A DNA stretch of 21,056 nt, from the NCBI GenBank assembly GCA_000320545.1, contig ADNK01000503.1, positions 232,501 through 253,556 on the forward strand, written 5' to 3'. The notes beneath the pieces were generated by a model that was not told where the DNA came from, did no database searches, and saw only the letters and a list, made by a program, of their open reading frames with translations. Position 1 is the stretch's first letter. Each line of letters begins with the position of its first letter. Origin of the DNA: Bigelowiella natans CCMP2755 (taxonomy: Eukaryota > Cercozoa > Chlorarachniophyceae). The position numbers and the translations under genes were made by a program. Shown here piece by piece: positions 10,801 to 19,200 of the stretch.

Positions 10801-11175
10801 CGTTGCAGCGTGCGGTGCATGTGTGTCTGTGAACCTTTCCCGCATGCATGTCTAGATGCTTGTGTGCGTGTGTGTTCAAAACACGTTGCCACGCAGCAGC
10901 TAGAAAGGCATGTGCTACATCAGACGGGAGACTGCAAAGATTGATCTCATCAACAGTCAAATCTGGAAATTCATGTGTGCCGGCTAGCCGGGTGCAGCTG
11001 CACTGCATGCTGGTCAACCACACAGCGGTGCATGCTGGCATGACATGATTGATGACAGCGACGCAATGCATCTACTCCAACTAGGAATCTCCACTTGGCA
11101 TTGATTGACACAAGTGTGAGACAGATCTAGCTAGCTAGAGATGCAATGAAGTGTCCTAACATTTTGCAAGCACCA

Positions 11176-11191
11176 CATGCTAGCTAGCATG
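11176..11191. repeat. Perfect 16-bp palindrome
   Basis: CATGCTAGCTAGCATG is a perfect inverted repeat with no spacer. A 14-bp one, TCTAGCTAGCTAGA, lies 37 bp upstream at 11126-11139. Confidence 0.75.
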
Positions 11192-12093
11192 CACATTGAT
11201 CTCAAACAGCGTCAATTGAAGCTGTGCATTCCAGCATTTCATGGATCCTAGGGATCGACATGTTGGCGCTAAGGTTGCGCATGCGGCGGTGACCGTGCAA
11301 AATCTGTTAGAGACACGTGTAAATACTGAATGTGCATGCACTTTGTCTCTTGCCTTGTGACACGTGCATGTGCTAAATGTGTGCTAGATTTGCACACTTT
11401 GTCTCTTACATCTGCAACAAATTCTGTCTCTATGTCTTGCTATAGCTTGCGCTGCAATTCAATTTGTCTCAACAAATGCGCATATTAACTGTGTGTGTAG
11501 TCGGCATTGTCTTGTGCAAGCTAATGGCAATTGCATTCTACTGCGATGCATGATCATGCTAAGCCCTGCTCCGCACACACCAACCACGTGCAATTGATGA
11601 AGTGAAGACCACAATAACTCTACATCAGAGAAAAGTGGGTATAACGTACGATTTACTACGATATCATGCACAATGAGTCATCCTCTGCAGCTTCAATTTC
11701 ACCCATCATCGCACCAAATTTAATGTCCATTTTTATCCATCTGTTGATTGATTGGAGACACACGACGATTCAATGATACATATTACGTAGTGGAAAATCC
11801 TGCTGTAATATATGACGATTATTGTGTTGGTGGATACCTTGCCACTGTGTCTGCTGTCCTGCGCTTAAGCGGTAAAAGGCACGCTATGGCCTGGAAACCG
11901 AAACTACCACGATCCCCCAGCATGTCGCCATCTTATTCAAGATAATAATGAAATCAAAATTGAATTGCAATCTAGCACAAACAAGTAAGCAGTGACGGCA
12001 CAGAGAAAGAACTTTCACGCTCGTTTCTATCAATGTTATTTTAAATATTCACGTACGAATTTCTAATCAAAGTAATGAAAATCAACAGCAAGA

Positions 12094-12141
12094 ACGCCAA
12101 TGATTCTCATTCCGCGATAGAGCGAACAAAATCATTGGCGT
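12094..12141. repeat. 12-bp inverted repeat with 24-nt loop
   Basis: ACGCCAATGATT (12094-12105) is the exact reverse complement of AATCATTGGCGT (12130-12141). It lies downstream of the stop of the minus-strand ACBP-domain gene, about 270 bp past it in that gene's direction, so it could be a 3' UTR stem-loop. There is no U-tract of a bacterial terminator, which would not be expected in a eukaryote. Confidence 0.6.
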
Positions 12142-12414
12142 GCTCAGTATTAAAGGTTTGAGGAAAAAATATTAGATTCAGTTGCTTGCAAAGTTTTGTG
12201 GAGGGAAGTATGAACCATCATCGGAGTTCAAATCATAGTTTAAAACGATAATCACTTCACTAAGAATAGTTTAACTTTAATCACTTCCCTTCTAGGTCTT
12301 TGTGCAACGAATACAAAATAAACTAATTTCCACCAGCCCTCACAACGTTCGAGTCCGTCAAATCCTCTTTCTCTTCTTCTGTAGAGTCTAATTATGATCT
12401 TTCTAATCATCTTG

Positions 12415-14139
12415 TCAACCAGATTGTGATGCATCGAGTTCCTCTCTAATCGCTCGTCTCCATTCTTCAATATGTTCCTTTAAGTCATAGTATTCGGTAA
12501 GTAGGTTTTGGGTGCTTCTTCCAGTTTAAGAATGGATCACGATGGCGCAGGTTCTCTTCTCCCATCCCCAACAAATGTGTTGCTACTACTTACTACTACT
12601 ACTACTACCTGAAGTTCGTTGAGCAGTTGTTGGCCTTTTGCGACCAATGCCTCAGCTTCTGTGAGATATATAACATGGTTCTTAACAACACGCATAAAGG
12701 CAGCGCCTACAGACAATAATTCGCTGTACGTTTCTTTGAGGCTGATATGCTGCTGTGAGAGAAGGACCCACTATCTGGCTCAACTTCCATGTCTACGATA
12801 TGATGATGATGGTGATGATGATGATGAGGATGATGATAATGACAACGATAATGATGATAATCACCAACAAAGTTTTATCAAGACCACACTGTAGTTTTAA
12901 CATTAGTTGATACATTACTGTTCCCTCCCTCCCTTCCTCCCTTCCTCCTCCACCATGCCCCTCCCTTATGTGGCACACTTCTTGGGCTAAGCTCTGTTAG
13001 ATGCTCTTCTAATTTGTTCTCCTCCGCCTTTCCATCCTTGAGCTGTTGCTGAATTAAAACGGAAGATAAGGTCCGCAGAAAGCAGAAAGGGTAAGAGAAT
13101 TAAGACGAATAATGGGGAGAAATCGATTTTTTCAAGTTTGAAATCAATATGATCTTTATTGTGGTAATAACGATCAACATGGTGATATATTATTACGACA
13201 AATGACGATACGCTTTCTAGAACATCAAAACAAATATTTGCTCAGATGTAAAAACCATGGATAATAAAATACTGGATGAGACATAAGCATTTGGTACATA
13301 CGTCTGCGCGGTTAAGCAAAGTCTTTGTTCGCAGCATCGTCTGCAAAACCTGATCGGGGGCAATTGTACGGTAAATTTCACAATCGAAAGAATATTAGGA
13401 TTCATTTCAGTGCACGCATCTTTACTACGTAAAAAAGAGATATGTACCATTCATTACCTTTTGACAGGAAGGAACTTGTAAAGAGAGCTTCTTTGGATTA
13501 TTCTCGATGTCCTGCATCAGAGCCAAAAGGGCTCCAACCTATGTAGTAGGGGTGAAGAACGCACAATACACGGGAACGAGAAAGATATGAGGAAGATGAG
13601 AATTAAAAACATTTTTTCATGGATACTAATAACTATGGTGCGAGTGATCGCCACTACCTTCCTTGTTGTGCCCGGAAACCTTTTGGATTTGTAGCCTTTT
13701 ACCTTATCTGCGGCAGTAACAGTGGTATCGTCAATAACCCCATTCTACAATGTCATTATGTCTTCATTGATTATTCACACTACCTTGATCTTCTTTCTCA
13801 TGTGTTTGGTCAATATTGTATTCCTTTTTTTCCTCATCATGCTCCTTCTTGTCGTTTTTAACTTCTTCACCATCATCGATTGACCGTATCTTTACTCCTC
13901 CGTCCCCCTGAGAGCTGTTTTCAGGTATATTTAACGACGATGACTGAGATGCACATAGGTCATCATCATCTTTGATGACTGCGTCGTTCCCACAAGCCGA
14001 TCGTTCGATTTTACGAGGAGTATCTCCAAAGTCAAGGTGACTGGGATCAGAGCGATCAATCTCTTCTGCTACAGAGTCCCATATGTCAGGTTTTTCTTCT
14101 TCCACTGTCTTCACATATTTGTGCATCGCCTGAATAAAT

Positions 14140-14174
<35 letters not shown>

Positions 14175-14806
14175 TCCATGTGGTATGGCGGTGCTTGGTA
14201 TGCATGCAGCATTCTTCATGTTTAGTAGCAACCTCCATTTTGCCCATGCCCTTAAGTGCTGACCAGCACTTCCATTTCGCGTATTCGGTCACGTGCCACA
14301 TAGAGGGCTGATGATGAAAAATCATCGTTTCAGAATAAATAATCCAACACTTACCAACTGAATTCGTATGCAGCAACACTCATCACCTGTTCCATGCTAC
14401 AGTCGCCCTCCGTAGCTTGTTTGTAGAGTGTATAGAGCATCAGCAAACCTGTAACGGGATTATTGATACTGAATGATGTTTTCTTTAGGGCAGCAGTGTC
14501 GTGAGTTATGCCTACTTAAGACGATTTGTACCATCATTGGACATTGAGATTCCTTCGTGCGTTGGAGCTTTGGCTGCCTGTGTAGTGAAGCGCAAGGTTC
14601 TTGAGAGTATGCGTGAATTACTGGGGTTTCTCAAAATGTTCCGCTAGAATAGGAGGAAATCCGTCCGAGGAAGAAGTCGTTAATGATTTTTGTGGTTAAA
14701 CGTCACAGCTCACCAAACTTACTACTACCTTGGAGACGAACTCAAATCGCTGAGGATATTGCATAAGGGAGGCCTGCCGGCTAGCCGTTTTCATAACGCC
14801 GGCCAT
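12415..14806 (-). CDS. Acyl-CoA-binding-domain protein with coiled-coil tail
   Basis: On the minus strand, in transcript order, the exons are 14729-14806, 14523-14643, 14387-14448, 14233-14307, 13779-14129, 13703-13744, 13458-13538, 13302-13349, 12977-13048, 12609-12752 and 12415-12477 (TGA). Together they give 378 residues, and most introns are in phase 0. The ACBP domain occupies roughly residues 15-140: RFEFVSK (helix 1), then LLMLYTLYKQATEGD (the YKQAT core of helix 2), then WHVTEYAKWKCWSALKGMGK (the KWxxWxxLKGM signature), then AMHKYVKTVEEEKPD. The Tyr, Lys, Lys and Tyr residues used to bind acyl-CoA in this family are all present. About 20 extra residues (RNILRNPSNSRILSRTLRF) sit between helices 1 and 2. 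An acidic Asp/Glu/Lys region and a helical tail follow (LLALMQDIENNPKK, then LKETYSELLSVGAAF, then EHIEEWRRAIREEL). The protein likely binds long-chain acyl-CoA esters. No transmembrane segment or ankyrin repeat is seen. The 34-nt intron and the last acceptor (TTAAAG) are the weakest junctions. Without the 34-nt intron the protein stops at 13764. Confidence 0.8.
13745..13778 (-). other. Candidate 34-nt intron in ACBP-domain gene
   Basis: On the minus strand, exon 5 (ending EKEDQGS) runs into a stop (after VNNQ) unless the 34 nt from GTGAAT to TTGTAG are removed in phase 0. The next exon NGVIDDTTVTAADK then follows, with a GTAAAA donor. The exons further downstream are all in phase 0 and open, so either this intron is real or the gene has a shorter alternative 3' end. 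Confidence 0.4.
14144..14171 (-). repeat. (TA)n microsatellite in ACBP gene intron
   Basis: About fourteen TA units lie inside the 103-nt intron between the KGMGKME exon and the AMHKYVK exon, 14 nt from the acceptor on the minus strand. Confidence 0.85.
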
Positions 14807-15332
14807 GGCTTTAATGTAAGCCCCTCTTGCAATGGATCTCAGCCAGTTCCAACCCCCCCTGACGTTCTGTGTACTAATCTGAGGAGGGAGATGACGTGTT
14901 CTGATTGTTGCCTAATTGTTGTCCGCCAAGCCCAAAAATCACATCTATTTTCCTTGGAATCTGCCTATTTCAACTGTCACAACTGTAAAATAGATCAATT
15001 TTATGATGTGTTCCTTCGTAAGTTTTGCTCATTGTTGTTGTTGTTGTTGTTGTTTTATTACTGTTGTGTGGATGATCATTTCGCGTCAGCTGAGCGGACA
15101 AAATTTTCTTCTTGATATTTCCAATGCCATCCATACCGAACGACTACTTTTACACCTTGTCGTAGCTGTCGATCGGAGAGCATTATCATCGCATAATAGG
15201 AAGGAAAGAGAGCGATCATTTAGTTTGCCCTGGTGGATAACTATACATTCATTTATCAACGGACAAAGAAGGAGGAGGAGGGTGGAGGCTGGCGTTGATA
15301 AACTCTGGAAACAGATTCGATATTCGACGGTG
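14807..15332. promoter_or_regulatory. Divergent intergenic spacer (shared upstream region)
   Basis: The ACBP-domain gene starts leftward at 14806 and the JmjC gene starts rightward at about 15333, so the ~526 bp between them should contain both promoters and 5' leaders. It contains a (TTG)n run at about 15034-15055. The open frame 14690-15115 on the plus strand lies antisense to the first ACBP exon and shows no motif. No TATA or initiator element could be called with confidence. Confidence 0.45.
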
Positions 15333-16257
15333 ATGGGATTGCAGAAAGGATGCCAGGGAGTGGAACACAAAGTAGTCCTCTTCCTCCTTGTCGTCACGGG
15401 CCTTTCTCCCCCCCCAATCTGCCCCTTCTGTCTTGTGGCTGCCACGGACTCTGAATCCCAGCCGATATCGTTCGGCGAGTGTCTCTCGCTGGATCCAAGC
15501 TACTCTGAACTTGTACACAGTGACTATGATAATGATGCTGTGTGGTGACGAATACGACAACGATGATGATGATGATGATGATGACGACGACAATGATGTA
15601 GACAAGTATTGTCATACTCTAATTTTGCTTTTTTATGCAAGATCTACCGCAATCTTACATGCGCCATTGAGGCTTATCCACACTACTACTCGGCTGCAAA
15701 CGCTCCAAAGCCGTCGGCTGATGGATCAGTTTGCACCTTGCGCCATTGTAATGCCTCAAGCGAACATTTGAAGGAACAGGTGCTAACAATTTCGATCGTC
15801 AATGCCCGTGATATAACAAAGTTTTGCAACGTAAATGCGATACATTTTGGTTTTCTAACAAGATCATAATTCACAAAAGCAAGATTGCTTAACGATAGAA
15901 GTCTCTTGGTTTCTGGTTTTAGTTTCCAGACAAATTTAAGGGCCATCTCGAAAGGCTGGGCAATCAGGTCATTATTATTAGATTTTATTATTAGTATTAG
16001 AAACTTTCTTCTAATTACCATACCCTATTATTTTCATAAGTTACTGTTCTGATCTTTTATCTTTCGCACACTTGCAAATCATATGTTTATTTTGAAAACA
16101 TCATGATGTTTCTTTCCGTGAGAATGCTATCGCCCATTATCGGAGGAGAAAGTCATAGGTGTTTTTTCTTCATGGGCCTCATCAGAGGTTGCTCACTGTT
16201 GTTGTTGTTGTTGTTGTGGTTGTTGTTGTTGTTGTTGTTGTTGTATTGTGTTATCGG

Positions 16258-16294
<37 letters not shown>

Positions 16295-19200
16295 TCTCTC
16301 TCCGTTTCTCTCTCTCTCTATGTGTGTGTGTGGGTTTTTCACTCTCTCCTCTAGGGCCAACCAAAACTAGAGATCGAAGAAATACAAGGTTGTTTGGAAG
16401 GACCCGAGTTTTTAAAAAGGTACTTCTAACTATGATCCATCATATACTCAACGTTTTGCACGTGCGAAGTAATAGCACATTCATAATTACGTTAAAAAAC
16501 AATTTAAAGCTACGTGTACGCAAACAAGCCGGTGGTGATGCGCGGATGCGGTAAAGCCCTGAGCATTTTGGAAAAGTGGAGCGATGAATACTTGCTGAAG
16601 AAGGAGGCTCTAGCGTACTGGAGACCTTTTGTTGAAGAACATCATCCGGTAAGAAGAAGCTTTCGGATAAGACAAATAATGGGTTCAATGTTTTTCCGTG
16701 TCCTACTCCTCAGAAACTCAATTTCTTCCTTTTTCTGAAACTCTCTTTCCACTCCTTTATCACTGTTATTACGTCCTGTCGCCCTGGATCAACAAATGGA
16801 ATTTCGAGAGAAGAAGGAAAACGGTGTCGGAGCATTAAACGTGCCGTATACTTTCATGTCCATGCATACCTTTCTCGCCAAATATCGTGAAGGCATCCCA
16901 CTAAAGATGGAGCAAGTTATTGACATTGAGGAATTGCAGTCAGTACATCTAAACACCCAAAGCAAATCATGCTAACGAAGCAAGCTTAAAACAAGAAACA
17001 TGCTTAATTGCTGCTATGAGCTTGGATCTTTGGATAGAGATGAATAAAAACTTACTATCAATTAGAGAGGAGATACAAATCTTGCCACCGCTCCGATGTG
17101 CTCGCACCTTGAGGCAACTTGGAGACTTCAAGCTTTGGTACTCGCTCACTGCGATCTCCGGATTACTACGTTTCCTTCTATTTTCACCACACCTTGTAAT
17201 TAATGCAACTGGATTATAAAAGCTAAAGTTGTCATTGTTTTTTGAGTGATCATTCTTCGGTCCTTCTGATACAAATATTGGAACAACGACTGGTGGTACT
17301 GGTGCTGCCGCTATGTTACACCTACACAGGTTCAGCAGCGGGGGAATAGAGGAGAAAATGATGCACACGACAAAAGATGTGCTTAGGATGATCTTGGATG
17401 GTGAGGAGGAGGTAAAGAGAAGGAGGAAGAAGAGAAAAAGGAGAAAGATAGTTATTATCATCACCATTATTAGTATGATCGTTTTCATCGTTATTTCATA
17501 GCATGATCATCTTTTATCATCATACTCAGATCCTCCTAGTTGACCCCATTGATGCTTCAAAGTTTCTCTATATGGACTATAGCGAGTTCGTTGGCCTTCC
17601 GCCTTTCAACCAGCAACGAATCGATCTTAGCGTGTAAGGACAAGCGACTGCATATTCGTGTGTACTTATCTATTAATTCCGTGTCGCCAGAGAATAATCC
17701 TCTGTCGTTGATAACTTTTTGTGCGTTCTTGTGTGCAGTTGGGGGAGCTTTAGTGCTGATGCATGTGTTTTGTAGATGTTGTTCACTTTTGTAGCTTCTT
17801 TTCTATCAATGGTCAGGTATCCCTTGGTGAAGGAAACGCCTATGGCCAAATTGAACCTACAAAAAGGAGACTTACTCTATATACCCCTTCTCTGGGCTCA
17901 CCAGGTTTGTGACTTTAGTTTAAGGCTATGATGCTGAAGAGGGTGGATGATGGTGGTAACTTATAGATATAAACTATTGAGAAAATCATATCGACGGTGA
18001 AGAAGCAACGAGTAACTGTATTCCTCATTTTGACCATAAGTAGATTCGATCTAAACCAGGCAGAGATGTCTCCCTGATAATGGAATTCGAAAGCTGGAAA
18101 GTAGTAGTACAATAAACTAGAAAAGTGTACATATCCAGAATATGCAAGTGCTGAAATGCAAAGAGCTGCTTCTCATCTAGCCTCCATCAATTATCATTCG
18201 TTTCCTTCCTCTCAACATAGGATGTTGCCGAGATCCATCCGAAAACAGGGTTTGACGTATGGAGAGGTAATGGTGGTGATGATAACAGCAACGAGGAGAT
18301 CGAGGAGGAAGAGGAGGAGAAGGAAGGAGGAGCTAAGCAGAATGGAGGTGGCTTGGGTGTTGACGACGACCTATCAATCAAGAGAACAACTGCACAGCTG
18401 CCTCTTCAACTGAAGGCGTGGGAGATGATATTCCTCCCAAACACAAATTGGGGGGCTGAAATTGCCGAATGGATTAAAAAGCTGCGAGATGAAACAACAA
18501 CGAGTAATGGCGGCAAAGGTAGGAGGAGCCTCAGATGTGCTATTTGAATGCCATTGATGTACATATTCATTCAAATACAGACGATGATGATGGTAGTTAT
18601 GATGGGGGGAGGCTAGAGCTGAGATTGATCGTAACAGCAGGATTCGCAGATATCCGGCAACTGAAGGCTATGGATCTATGTGGAAAGTATCTTAAAGTAG
18701 AAAAGGAGAAGGAGGAGGAGAAGGAGGCGATGATGATGAAGATGGCAGCGACAACTAGGCAGACTCATCATCAGCAGCAACATCCTTTGTTGTCAGAGCT
18801 TGTTGTGCAGGCTAATCTCGCGTGGTGGGACCATGGTCTCAATAACTTAGCACCTTTGATTCTTCCTGATATGAACTTTGGAAGTGACGACGACGACGAG
18901 GACAAAAGCTATGATATCAAGGCAGAGAATAGTCTGGAACATCTCGAAAGTGTCTTGGACCATAGTATTTCAAAAACCTCGGATTTCTTCGATAAGCTTC
19001 TCCTCCCAGCTGCCAACAAGCTAGCAAAGGTGCTTTGTTTTCAACAAATCAGTATTAATCATTGCAATTGTTTCATGGAGTCGTCGCATTAAACTATGTT
19101 CTTCATGTTCTCCATTGTGATGTACGAATACAGCTGCATTTACATGTATACATACACATGGATACACTGATACATACATACTTACATGCACACATTGATT

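Larger units (their letters stand above)
10593..12414. other. Convergent intergenic region with CTAG palindromes and short direct repeats
   Basis: This separates the 3' ends of the SYCP2-like gene (plus) and the ACBP-domain gene (minus). It has GCTA repeats (about 10782-10800), palindromes at 11126-11139 and 11176-11191, a repeated CACTTTGTCTCTT word (11339-11351 and 11395-11407), and a 12-bp inverted repeat at 12094-12141. Open frames such as 11748-11945 and 10787-11071 have no splice partners or known motifs. The 3' UTRs of both genes must lie in here, but no clear polyadenylation cluster could be assigned. Confidence 0.45.

Noticed and set aside
10848-11071. Possible mobile element ends around the SYCP2-like gene
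   Set aside because: Both flanks share short CTAG and GCATGC words, but I found no extended terminal repeat, target-site duplication or transposase-like frame.
11748-11945. 65-codon plus-strand open frame (YYVVENPAVIYDDYC)
   Set aside because: It has no splice partners, no recognised motif, lies in the convergent intergenic region, and is short enough to arise by chance.
14690-15115. 141-codon plus-strand open frame
   Set aside because: It is antisense to the first ACBP exon and reads through a microsatellite. It has no motif and no matching downstream exon.
15003-15332. Upstream extension of the signal-peptide exon (poly-Cys run and beyond)
   Set aside because: The frame is open because of the (TTG)n microsatellite. 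The hydrophobic stretch directly after the ATG at 15333 fits a signal peptide better than an internal position.
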